NCBI RefSeq assembly: GCF_037038585.1
Contig: NC_092520.1
Span: 401,001-465,000 of the forward strand
Reading direction: 5' to 3'
Length of the DNA stretch: 64,000 bases
From: Patagioenas fasciata
Lineage: Eukaryota; Chordata; Aves; Columbiformes; Columbidae
The notes below the pieces were generated by a model, which saw nothing but the letters and a program-made list of their open reading frames with translations, searched no databases and was not told the origin of the DNA. The position numbers and the translations under genes were made by a program. Positions 1 through 9,959 of this stretch are shown piece after piece; position 1 is the first letter of the stretch; the number at the start of each line of letters is the position of its first letter.

Positions 1-1190
1 CGCCATGGGCCCCACGGCACCGGCCCCGCGGCACCAACCCCGCAGCATCAACCCCACGGCCCCAGACCCACAGCATTAACCCCGCAGCATCAACCCCATG
101 GCCCCGGACCCACAGCATTAACCCCACAGCATCAACCCCATGGCCCTGGACCCACAGCATCAACCCCGCAGCATCAACCCCACGGCCCCACGGCCCCGGA
201 CCCACAGCATCAACCCCGCAGCATCAACCCCACAGCCCCACGGTCCCGGACCCACAGCATCAACCCCACAGCATCAACCCCACAGCATTAACCCCACAGC
301 CCCACAGCCTCGGACCCACAGCATCAACCCCACAGCATCAACCCCACAGCATTAACCCCACAGCCCCACAGCCTCGGACCCACAGCATCAACCCCACAGC
401 ATCAACCCCACAGCCCCACGGTCCCGGACCCACAGCATCAACCCCACAGCATCAACCCCACAGCCTCACAGACCCGGACCCACAGCATCAACCCCACGGC
501 ATCAGCCTGACCACATCAACCCCACGGCCCCATGGACCCAGACCCACAGCATCAACCCCCACAACCCCACGGCATCAGCCCCACAGCATCAACCCCACAG
601 CCCCACAGCCCCAGACCCACAGCATCAACCCCACAGCCCCACGGTCCCGGACCCACAGCATCAACCCCACAGCATCAACCCCACAGCATTAACCCCACAG
701 CCCCACAGCCTCGGACCCACAGCATCAACCCCACAGCATCAACCCCACAGCATTAACCCCACAGCCCCACAGCCTCGGACCCACAGCATCAACCCCACAG
801 CATCAACCCCACAGCCCCACGGTCCCGGACCCACAGCATCAACCCCACAGCATCAACCCCACAGCCTCACAGACCCGGACCCACAGCATCAACCCCACGG
901 CATCAGCCTGACCACATCAACCCCACGGCCCCATGGACCCAGACCCACAGCATCAACCCCCACAACCCCACGGCATCAGCCCCACAGCATCAACCCCACA
1001 GCCCCACAGCCCCGGACCCACAGCATCAACCCTACAGCCCCACAGCATCGGCCCCATGGCATCAACCCCATAGCCCCACGGACCCGGACCCACAGCATCA
1101 ACCCCCACAGCATTGGCCCCACAACCCTGCAGGATCAGTCCCACAGCCCCACAGCCCCCCAGCATTGGCCCCACAGCCCCACAGGATCAG
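1..1190. repeat. 14-bp-based minisatellite with a higher-order unit
   Basis: Tandem repeat of a 14-bp core (CCCCACAGCATCAA) mixed with variants containing CCCACGGCCC and CGGACCCACAG. A longer-range duplication is visible: the phrase CATCAGCCTGACCACATCAA occurs at 500 and again at 901, so blocks about 401 bp long were copied as a unit. Open frames across it are repeat translations rich in H, Q, S and P. No gene seen. Confidence 0.9.
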
Positions 1191-1194
1191 TCCC

Positions 1195-1670
1195 ACAGCC
1201 CCCCAGGATCGGCCCCACACACTCCAGGGGACACGGCGGGGACCCACAGCACCTGGACGCCCTGCTCAGCCCCACGGGACCCACAACTCTGCCCCACGAG
1301 CGGCTCCTCACCCCATAGCGGTGGGGCCGGCACAGAGCCCCTGCCAGCCCCAGAGCACCCACGGCACCCCTGCCCCGGTCACCCCCTGGCCCATAGCACT
1401 CACTGTACCCCTGCCCCACGGCACCCCTGCCCCACGGCACCCCCTGCCCCACGGCACCCCCTGCCAGCCCCGCAGGACCCCCTGCCAGCCCCACAGCACC
1501 CACAGCACCCCTGCCCCACGGCCCCCACGGCACCTCTGCCCCGGCCCCCCCCTGCCCCACGGCCCCCGCTGCCCCCATACCCTCCCGCACCCCCGGGACC
1601 CCCCGCCCGCCCCACAGCGGCCCCAGAGCCCCCCGTCCCCCCCGTCCCCCCCGTTCCCCGGTCCCGGTCC
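1195..1670. repeat. C-rich degenerate tandem repeat
   Basis: Irregular repeats around CCCCTGCCCCACGGCACC, densest at 1360-1570, grading into plain CCCC-rich sequence. No exon-like feature is seen. Confidence 0.65.
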
Positions 1671-1677
1671 CGCTCAC

Positions 1678-2110
1678 GGCGCCGCAGCGGCCCCCGCGCT
1701 CCAGGCCCGGCCCCGCCCCGGCCGCCATTGTGCGGCACCGCCCGCCGCAGCGCACACGGGACACGGGGGACACGGGGGACACGGGGGGGACACACGGGGG
1801 GGCAGCGCCAGCCCCGCCCGCGGAGCCGCTGCGTGTCCGCGCCGTGATGCCGCGGTCTCCGCATCCCGCCCCCCATGTCCCTGTGCCCCGTTGTCCCCGT
1901 CCCCACTTATAAATCCCCACCCAAGTCCCCCCACAGCCCCGCGCCCAACATGCGCGTGTGCCCCCCCACGCGTGACACCCCACTCACCCCCCACGCAGCC
2001 CCCTCCTCTCCGCGGGCCCCTTCCCCGCATCCTCGGCCCCGGGCCGGCGGCGGGGACTGCGCCAGGGGCGGGGGGGGACGGCGCTGCCAGCCCGGAGCGC
2101 ACCATGGTGA
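1678..2110. other. CpG-rich patch, possible promoter and first exon (-)
   Basis: CpG-dense non-repeat sequence. On the minus strand an ATG near 1728 opens a short frame (MAAGAGPGLERGGRCGA) that ends at a good GTGAGC donor near 1678, which is the look of a first coding exon running off the left edge. On the plus strand a TATAAAT-like string lies near 1907, and an ATG at 2104 is followed directly by GTGAGG. No downstream exon can be identified, so gene identity is unknown and this may only be a CpG island. Confidence 0.25.
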
Positions 2111-2148
2111 GGGATGGGGGGGACACGAGTGGGGGGAGATACAAATTG

Positions 2149-2249
2149 CACGGGCCCCCCGCGCGGGTCCCACGGCTGGGGGTGCGCAACGCGTCGCGGA
2201 GCGACGCGTTGCGCACCCCCAGCCGTGGGACCCGCGCGGGGGGCCCGTG
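2149..2249. repeat. Perfect inverted repeat, 49-bp arms, 3-nt loop
   Basis: Left arm 2149-2197 is the exact reverse complement of right arm 2201-2249, separated only by GGA. I compared all 49 positions and saw no mismatch. The arms are GC-rich (for example GGTGCGCAACGCGTCGC before the loop), so the DNA or RNA would form a very stable hairpin or cruciform. It lies between the CpG patch and the next minisatellite, with no transposon ends recognised. Confidence 0.95.
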
Positions 2250-2454
2250 GGACACTGGAGACCCCGCCACACCACCTCCCCCCCCCCCGCCATAAATGGT
2301 CGCGCCCGGGCTGTGGCTCTGCAGTGGGGGGGATGCCGGGCGCGCCCACTCCGCATCCCCGGGGTACCCGGCTGTCGCCACGGCAACCGCATCCCGCATC
2401 CGCTTCCAAATGGGGAGGGGGAGACAGGCTGGCAGACCCCCCCCCAAAATATAT

Positions 2455-2960
2455 GGGGGTGTGATGAGCTGGGGGGTGCGTGATGAGCTGGGGGGTCTGT
2501 GATGAGCTATGGGGTGTGTGATGAGCTGGGGGGTGCGTGATGATCTGTGGGTCCATGATGAGCTGTGGGTCCGTGATGAGCTGTGGGGTCCATGATGAGC
2601 TGTGGGGTGTGTGATGAGCTGTGGGTCCATGATGATCTGTGGGTCCATGATGAGCTGTGGGTCCGTGATGAGCTGTGGGTCCATGATGATCTGTGGGTCC
2701 ATGATGAGCTGTGGGTCCGTGATGAGCTGTGGGGTCCATGATGAGCTGTGGGGTCTGTGATGAGCTATGGGGTGTGTGATGAGCTGTGGGTCCATGATGA
2801 GCTGTGGGTCTGTGATGAGCTGTGGGTCCATGATGATCTGTGGGTCCGTGATGAGCTGTGGGTCCGTGATGAGCTGTGGGGTCCATGATGAGCTGTGGGG
2901 TCTGTGATGAGCTATGGGGTGTGTGATGAGCTGTGGGTCCGTGATGAGCTGGGGGTCTGA
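2455..2960. repeat. 18/19-bp minisatellite
   Basis: About 27 units of TGATGAGCTGTGGGTCCG and variants (TGATGATCTG; an extra G gives 19 bp). Uniform with few changes, so recently expanded. Confidence 0.95.
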
Positions 2961-3139
2961 CCCACACCTTGGAGCAGGGGGTTGGACCATAGACTTGCAA
3001 GGTCTCTCCAGTCCAGGCCAGCCCCCAATTCTCAGGCCCCACACGCTCCTTTCTGTGCCCATGGGGAAACACTTGGGGGGCTCCAGCACCCCCAACCCCT
3101 GTTCATGTAAGGGGGGACGTGGCAGGGCTCCCCAGCTCA

Positions 3140-3661
3140 GGAACGATATTGAAGTGCTGGAGCGGGTCCAGAGAAGAGCAACGAGACTGGGGAAGGGACT
3201 TGAGCACAAGCCCTATGGGGAGAGGCTGAGGGAGCTGGGCTTGTTCAGTCTGGAGCAGAGGAGGCTTAGAGGTGAGCTCAGCACTCTCTAGAACGACCTG
3301 AAGGGCAGTTCTAGCCAGGGGGGATTGGGCTCTTCTCCCAGGCAGTCAGCAATAGGACAAGGGGGCAGGGGCTTCAACTCTGCCAGGGGAAATTGAGGCT
3401 GGAGATGAGAAAGCAATTCTGTGCAGAGAGAGTGGTCAGCATTGGAATGGCTGCCCAGGGAGGTGCTGGACTCACCGGCCATGGAGGTTTGTAAACTGAG
3501 ATTGGCCATGGCACTGAGTGCCGTGATCTGGTCAATGGGCTGGAGCTGGACCAAGGGTTGGACTGGGTGATCTCTGAGGGCTTTTCCAACCCAGTCCATG
3601 CTGTGATTGATCTGTGATTGATCCGTGATTGATCCGTGATTGATCCGTGATTGATCTGTGC
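3140..3661 (+). mobile_element. CR1 LINE 3' fragment, diverged
   Basis: Sense-oriented CR1 3' end. It contains GTCCAGAGAAGAGCAACGAG, the AGGCTGAGGGAGCTGGGCTT block, the TGGAGCAGAGGAGGCTTAG block, CTGCCCAGGGAGGTGCTGGA, and the terminal TTGGACTGGGTGATCTCTGA stretch. The 3' tail is an 11-bp repeat (TGATTGATCCG, five copies, 3603-3661) where CR1 normally carries short 8-bp repeats. It is more diverged than the CR1 copies farther right, so it is probably older. Confidence 0.85.
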
Positions 3662-3894
3662 CCAGCCGGCTGTTCCCCACGGGCTCGCGTCCCCACGAGG
3701 AGCAGGAGCCTCACACCGAGCCCAAGCCCACAGCGCCCCAGCACCCCTCCCCATGCACCCAGCACCACACACATCATCCTGCAGTCCCCACTTCTGTGCG
3801 CGACCCACGGCAGGGTCACAGCTGCTGATGGCCCGGGAGGACACAGCACCGTGTGGGGACATGGGACATGGGGACATGGGACATGGGGAGCCCA

Positions 3895-4220
3895 CAGAGC
3901 AGACAGGTCTGGGGGTGTCTGGGGGTGCCTGAGGTGTCTGGGGTGTTCGGGCTGTCTGGGGGTGTCTGGGGATGTCTGGGGGTTTCCGGGGTGCCTGGGG
4001 GTGTCCGTGGTGTCTGGGGGTGTCCGAGGTGCCTGGGGGTGCCTGGGCTGTCTGGGTGTGTCCGGGGTGTCTGGGGTGTCCGAGGTGCCTGGGGGTGCCT
4101 GGGGTGTTCGGGTTGTCTGGGTGTGTCCGGGGTGTCCGGGGTGTCTGGGCTGTCTGGGGGTGTCTGGGGGTGCCTGGGGGTGTCCGGGGTGCCTGGGGGT
4201 GTCCGGAGTGCTCAGCAGGG
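3895..4220. repeat. Minisatellite, TGTCTGGGG-type units
   Basis: Short G-rich units (GGGGTGTCCGGGGTGTCTG and GGGGTGCCTG variants) repeated about 15-20 times. The remaining 4220-4505 is unrepeated GC-rich sequence downstream of the formin gene with no recognised feature. Confidence 0.85.
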
Positions 4221-4505
4221 CCCAGGTCCCGGGGGCGGGGCAGCCGGGCTCGTGCTGCAGCCGCCCCCTCGCCGCCTGGCACGGGTGGCACGGGTGGCAC
4301 AAAGGGCGCAGTGGCGGGGGGGAGGGGACACGGGCCGGCCTGGCCAGCGGGGGGGACGCGGTGGCCACGCAGGAGCCACGGGGCCAGCACCGCGCTGCGT
4401 GTGCCCGGGGGAGGTGCCCCCACGGCCCTGCGTGACAGCGGCGCGGGGGTGCCCGTGCGGGCGTGGGCCCCCCCGGGGGAACGGAGGCCGTGGGAATTCT
4501 CAGCG

Positions 4506-4511
4506 TTTATT
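4506..4511 (-). terminator. Polyadenylation signal of the formin gene
   Basis: TTTATT on the plus strand reads AATAAA on the minus strand, 55 bases beyond the minus-strand stop codon at 4566-4568. The 3' UTR is therefore very short. Confidence 0.7.
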
Positions 4512-4565
4512 GTCACAACGAAGCAGAGGGGATGGGGACAGGGGGTAAAAAGGGGCCCGCGCCCC

Positions 4566-7500
4566 TCAGCTGGGGGGGGCCCCGCTCCCCCTGCCGCCCG
4601 CCAGGCGCCGGAGGAAGCCGAGCAGGGCCGAGCCGCCGGGGGGGGCGGCCGGGGGCGGCCGGGGGGGCTGCGGGTCCCCGCGGGCCCCTCTGCCCTGGAA
4701 CAGCGCGGCCAGGCTGAAGGGCGGCGCGGGGCCGCCCGCGGGGGGCGGCTCGGGGGGGCCGGGGTCGCTGGGCGCCCCCTGCGCGCAGCCCCGCGCCTCG
4801 GGCAGCTCCGGGGCCGTGTGGCGCCGCTGCAGCGCCGGGGGCGCGCCGGGCGGGCGGGGGGGGCCCTGCGGGGCGGGGGGCGGGCGGGGGCTGCCGGGGG
4901 GCGCGGGGTCGCGCCGGGGGGCGCGGAGCCCGTGCCGGCCGGGCTGGGGGGTGAGCGGGAAGGGGCCGCGGGGCCGCGGGGGCCCGGGGGACGCGTCCCG
5001 CGCCGAGCACGTGGCGATGGAGCGGCGCTTCAGCCGCTCCTGCTCCAGCTGCTGCCGCCGCTGCTGCGCCTGCTCCCGGGCGCGGTTCTCCTGCGGGAGC
5101 GGAGCGGAACGGGAACGGGCTGCGGGGCCAAACCGCACGGCCCCACGGGCTGCGGGGCCAAACCGCACCGCCCCACGGGCTGCGGGGCCAAACCGCACCG
5201 CCCCACGGGCTGCGGGGCCAAATCGCACCACCCACGGGCTGGGGGGCCAAACCGCACTGCCCACGGGCTGCGGGGCCAAACCGCACTGCCCCACGGGCTG
5301 GGGTGCCAAACCCGCATCGGCATCAGGGGCTGGTGGAGCTGGTGCCGATCCCACGGCTGATAGGGTGCAGGGCTGGTGCCTGCGCGGGGCGGTACCCGCG
5401 TGGGGTGGTGCCCGTGCGGGTTTCGGTATCCACACGGGTCGGTACCCACGCGTGGCGGTGCCCACACGGGTTTCGGTACCCACGTGGAGTCGGTACCCGC
5501 ACGGGGCGGTACCCACGCGGGGCGGTGCCTGCGCAGCGTCGGTACCCACGCGGGTTTCGGTACCCACATGGGGCGATACACACGCGGGGTTCATACCCGC
5601 ACGGGGCGGTACCAACGCGGGTTTTGGTACCCACATCGGGCTGTACCCACCCGGGGTGGTGCCCACACGGGTCGGTATCCGCACGGGTCGATACCCACGC
5701 GGGGCGGTACCCGCACGGGGCGGTACCCACGGGGGGCGGTACGCGCGTGTTTCGGTACCCACACGGGGCGGTGCCCACGCGGGGCGGTGCCTGCGCATGT
5801 TTCGGTGCCCGCGCGTGTTTCGGTGCCCACGCGGGGCAGTGCCCGCACGGGGCGGTGCCCGCGCGTGTTTCCGCGCCCACGCGGGGCGGTACCTGCGCGG
5901 CCGCCCGCAGCCGTCCCGCGAAGGCGTGCAGCACGGCGCAGAGCTCCCGCAGCCCGCCGGGCGCCGCCTCCTCGCAGAAGAACTCGAGCGCGGCCGCCGC
6001 CGCCCGGTGCATCCGCTGCAGCGCGTCCCGCGCCCCGCGCAGCTGCTCCTCGGCCGCGCTCAGGAACGGCGGCAGCTGCGGGTCCTCCGCGCCCCGCGCC
6101 CCCTGCAGCCGCCCCGCCAGCCGCTGCAGCTCCGCCTCCAGCTCCGACACCTCGATGCTGCGGGGACGCGCGGTCACCGCCCGCTCCGCCCCGCGCCCGC
6201 AGCCGGGACCCCGCGCCCGCCCCCGGGGCCGTGGGGACCCCTCACCACGCAGCCGGGCCCACGTGCGGCAGCTTGGCCGGGAACTCCAGCAGGTTCTTGT
6301 CCGCCCTGGCCGCCTCCTGCGGGACAGACGGACAGCGAGTGGGGGGGGGCAGCCCCGGCGCCAGAGCCACCTGCGTGAGCTGGGGACAGCAGAGGGGACG
6401 GGGACAGCAGAGGGGATGGGGAGAGCAGAGGGGATGGGGACAGCAGAGGGGACGGGGACAGCAGAGGGACAGGGACAGCAGAGGGAACGGGGACAGCAGA
6501 GGGGATGGGGAGAGCAGAGGGGATGGGGAGAGCAGAGGGACAGGGACAGCAGAGGGGACGGGGACAGCAGAGGGGATGGGGACAGCAGAGGGGACGGGGA
6601 GAGCAGAGGGACAGGGACAGCAGAGGGAACGGGGACAGCAGAGGGGATGGGGACAGCAGAGGGAACGGGGACAGCAGAGGGGATGGGGAGAGCAGAGGGA
6701 CAGGGACAGCAGAGGGGATGGGGACAGCAGAGGGGACAGGGACAGCAGAGGGACAGGGACAGCAGCGGGGACAGGGACAGCAGAGGGGATGGGGAGAACA
6801 GAGGGGCTGGGGACAGCAGAGGGGCTGAGGACAGCAGAGGAACAGGGACAGCAGTGGGACGGGGAGAGCAGAGGGACAGGGACAGCAGAGGGAACGGGGA
6901 CAGCAGAGGGGATGGGGACAGCAGAGGGAACGGGGACAGCAGAGGGGATGGGGAGAGCAGAGGGACAGGGACAGCAGAGGGGACGGGGACAGCAGAGGGG
7001 ATGGGGACAGCAGAGGGGACAGGGACAGCAGAGGGACAGGGACAGCAGCGGGGACAGGGACAGCAGAGAGGATGGGGAGAACAGAGGGGCTGGGGACAGC
7101 AGAGGGGACGGGGACAGCAGAGGGGATGGGGACAGCAGAGGGACAGGGACAGCAGAGGGACAGGGACAGCAGAGGGGACAGGGACAGCAGAGAGGATGGG
7201 GAGAACAGAGGGGCTGGGGACAGCAGAGGGGCTGAGGACAGCAGAGGGCACAGGGACAGCAGAGGGGACAGGGACAGCAGAGGGGACAGGGACAGCAGAG
7301 GGGCGGGGGACAGCCCGGGGGGCCTGTCCCCGTGTCCCTGGCCAGACGTGCTGCGGGGACACTGCCGGGTGACCTGAAACAACGGCCGCGCTGAGCAGGG
7401 GGCACAGAGCTGTCCCCGAAGGGACACGGGGCTTTGGGAGGGGCTGTGGCGGCGGGGGCAGGAGGGAGCAGGCCCAGCCAGGGAGGGACGAGCCAGTGCC

Positions 7501-9819
7501 GAGGACAGGACAGAGGGAACAGGAGGGACAGGGGGACAGGAGGGACAGGAGGACTGGAGGGACAGGGGGACAGGAGGGACAGGGGGACAGGAGGGACAGG
7601 AGGACTGGAGGGACAGGGGGACAGGAGGGACAGGGGGACAGGAGGGACAGGAGGACTGGAGGGACAGGGGGACAGGAGGGACAGGGGGACAGGAGGGACA
7701 GGAGGACTGGAGGGACAGGGGGACAGGAGGGACAGGGGTGGCAGCCCCGGCTCCCGCCCAGCGTGGGAACCGCGCTCTGGATCCCGCGTGCCGGGAACAC
7801 AGCCCCCGGGCGCGGGGGCGGGCGCGGCCCCCCCGGGGAGCGGCCTTGAGCGGGACGGGGGGAGCGGTGTCCCCAAGGACGCGCTGGGAGCCCCGCGCTG
7901 CCTGCACCGCCGGGGACAGAGCCCGGAGCGGGGGCAGCGGCTGCTGCCGCGGGGGTGGCGAACGGCCCCGCTGGGACCGGGACAGAGCTCCCCCAGAGCC
8001 AGGGAGAGCAGCGGGCGTGCGCAGGGAGGAGCAGCGGGCGTGCGCAGGGAGCCCTTGCATTCGGGACCCCCCGGCAGGGAGACGCCGCTCGGGCAGAGCC
8101 CCAGCAGTGCCGGGACCGGACCCCGCAGTAACCGCCCCCCCGCAGTAACCGGGGGCACAGCCCGGCTCACCATGGCCACGAAGTGCAGCAGGTCCACGCC
8201 CGGCTCGTTGGCCTTGGTGTCCGGCAGCTTCAGCAGCGAGGACACGCGGAACCCGGCGGCGCTGCCGGCGTAGCCGCCCTGGGGGCGAGCGGGGTCACCG
8301 GGGGGGCCACCAGGGGGTCACCGCGGGAGCCCTTTCCGCGGGCTCACCGAGTTGAGGTGGTTGCCGGTGCTCAGGATCAGGTGCAGGATGGTGTGCAGCT
8401 CCTCGCACTCCAGCAGCTCTGCGGAGCGAGGGGTGAGCGGGCCCGTCCCCCGCCCCGCCGCCCCCGCAGCCCCGGCGCCGCTCACCGCCGGCGGCGTCCG
8501 TCAGGGTCTGGATGGAGCCGCGCAGGGCGCTGAGCCGGGGGGAGAACTCCTCCTTCAGCACCAGCAGCTCCAGGCGCCGCGCATAGCTGGGGGGGCGAGG
8601 GGTGAGCGGGGGTCCGGGACCCGGCACACGGGACCCCCCCGGCACACGGGACCCCAGCACACAGGACGCCCCGGCACATGGGACCCCCGGCTCACAGGAC
8701 CCCCGGGACCCCCGGCCCCCACCTGGGCACGTCCGTCAGCAGCAGCATGAAGAGCTCGGGCTCGGGGAGCTGCTGGGGGCTGCCGGGGAAGGAGCGCAGC
8801 CGGGCCACCTGCGGGCAGAGCGGGGGTCAGGGGGGGCCGCCGGGGGTGCCCCCCCCCCAGCCCTCACCTCTGCGGCGCCGGGCAGCAGCCGGGAGAGCTC
8901 CCGCAGCTTCTCGGCCCCGTAGGGAGCCCCGACGCCGTCCTGGATGTCCTGCACGATCTGGCGGACGGGCCTGGGGACGCGCCACGCACGGGTGACCCCG
9001 GCCCGCCCCGCGGGCTCTGCCCCCCGCAGACCCCACATTCCGGGGGGCGGACCCCGACCTGGCCCCCTGCGGCGGGCAGGGACCCCCCCGTCACGCCCGG
9101 GTGCACGGGGCGGCAGGACCCCCTGTTCCCCACCCGTGGGACCCGTGTCCCTGCGATGTCCCCCACGCCGGGACCCCTGGGGACAGGCCTCGTTCTGCCC
9201 CGCCACGGGCGGGACATGGACATGGGCATCTCCCCCACCCCTTGTGTGCAGCACCGGGGCTGCAGATTGTTGGGAGGGGGATGTGTCTCCCGGGGGGGTG
9301 TCCCGGGGGGGTGACCCTGGGGGGGTGTCCCGGGGGAGGTGTCCCGGGGGGGTGTCCCGGGGGGGTGTCCCGGGGGTCAGCTCCGCTCACCGCTTGACTT
9401 GCTTGAGGAAGACGCCGAGGGCGAGGCTCCGTTTGGGCTCCAGCAGCGCGGTCTGGGGGGGTCGGGGGGGTCAGTGCGGCCGCGGACCGCGCGAGGACAC
9501 CGGGGGGACACCGGGGGTTCGGGGGGGGCCTCACCGCGGGCGCCGGGCGCTGCCCCGGGGCGGCCCCGCGGGGCTCTCGGAAGAGCAGCCGGAGCCGCGG
9601 CAGGTCCAGCGGCGGCGGGGGCCGCGGAGCCCACACCGAGCGGCGGCCGCGCACCCGCGCCGGGGACACCGGCTCCCAGTGCAGCGCCCGCAGCCGCTCG
9701 CCCGGCGCGGGGGGCGGCCCGGGGGGGAGCGGCGCCGGGGGGGGCGGCCCGGGGGGGGGCGGCGCCGGGGGGGGCGGCCCGGGGGGGGACGGCGGCGCCG
9801 GGCGGCGAGGGGAGCCCAT
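4566..9819 (-). CDS. FH2-domain formin, FHDC1-like (short form)
   Basis: Actin-nucleating formin. Ten coding exons join in phase to 558 residues: 9535-9819, 9391-9452, 8868-8970, 8723-8808, 8486-8586, 8348-8418, 8171-8278, 6246-6316, 5893-6157 and 4566-5090. Residues 1-40 are a proline-rich FH1 stretch, and the FH2 domain runs from about 42 to 384. FH2 signatures are LRALHWEP (43-50), [14 protein letters not shown] (100-113), [20 protein letters not shown] (end of exon 6), [10 protein letters not shown] and [16 protein letters not shown]. The last two and the FH1-FH2 order at the N terminus match FHDC1 best. Only about 174 residues follow FH2, against roughly 650 in human FHDC1, so the microtubule-binding tail is missing or lost. 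INF2 was considered but fits less well. All introns are GT-AG, and intron 7 and intron 9 hold minisatellites. Family call is firm; FHDC1 itself versus a paralogue is open. Confidence 0.88.
5110..5320. repeat. 31-bp minisatellite in formin intron 9
   Basis: About six to seven units containing GGGCTGCGGGGCCAAACCGC, placed just upstream (in transcript sense) of the last exon's splice acceptor at 5091-5092. Confidence 0.9.
5370..5890. repeat. GGTACC-containing minisatellite in formin intron 9
   Basis: Units such as CGGTACCCGCACGGGG and CACGCGGGTTTCGGTACC recur along 520 bp. The array begins at the exon 9 splice donor (minus strand CAG|GTACCG), and many units repeat that GTACCG donor-like string. 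Confidence 0.9.
6374..7320. repeat. 17/18-bp minisatellite in formin intron 7
   Basis: Over 50 units of GGGGACAGCAGAGGGGAT and variants. The plus strand is purine-rich, so the transcribed strand sense is C/T-rich. Its long open frames are repeat artefacts. Confidence 0.95.
7500..7740. repeat. Second minisatellite in formin intron 7
   Basis: Units of GGGACAGGAGGGACAGGG, with a regular higher-order period that inserts AGGACTGGAGGGACAGG. It differs from the neighbouring array. 7741-8170 is unrepeated intron sequence with nothing recognised. Confidence 0.92.
9260..9380. repeat. Short GGGGGGTGTCCC repeat in formin intron 2
   Basis: Six or seven copies of a 13-16-bp G-rich unit abutting exon 2 (9391-9452). 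Confidence 0.8.
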
Positions 9820-9958
9820 GGCCGGGACCGGACGGGCCGGGGGACAACGGCCGCCCCGCGGCTGCTGCGGCTCCGCCCGCCCCGGCCCCGCCCCGGTGCC
9901 CCGGTCGCTCCGCGCTGGCGGCGGAGGGAGCGCCGGGGCCGCGGTGCAGCGCTGGGAG
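9820..9958 (-). promoter_or_regulatory. Probable CpG promoter and 5' UTR of the formin gene
   Basis: CpG-dense, non-repeated DNA immediately upstream of the minus-strand ATG at 9817-9819, bounded on the far side by the 19-bp minisatellite. No TATA box is evident. The start site was not determined. Confidence 0.45.
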
Positions 9959-9959
9959 C

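Noticed and set aside
1984-3209. His/Ser-rich minus-strand frames (HHGPTAHH-type repeats)
   Set aside because: Translation of the 18/19-bp minisatellite at 2455-2960.
5323-8245. Ser/Pro/Cys-rich minus-strand frames of 600-800 codons
   Set aside because: They translate the intron 7 and intron 9 minisatellites of the formin gene; real exons lie on the same strand but are short and in different frames.
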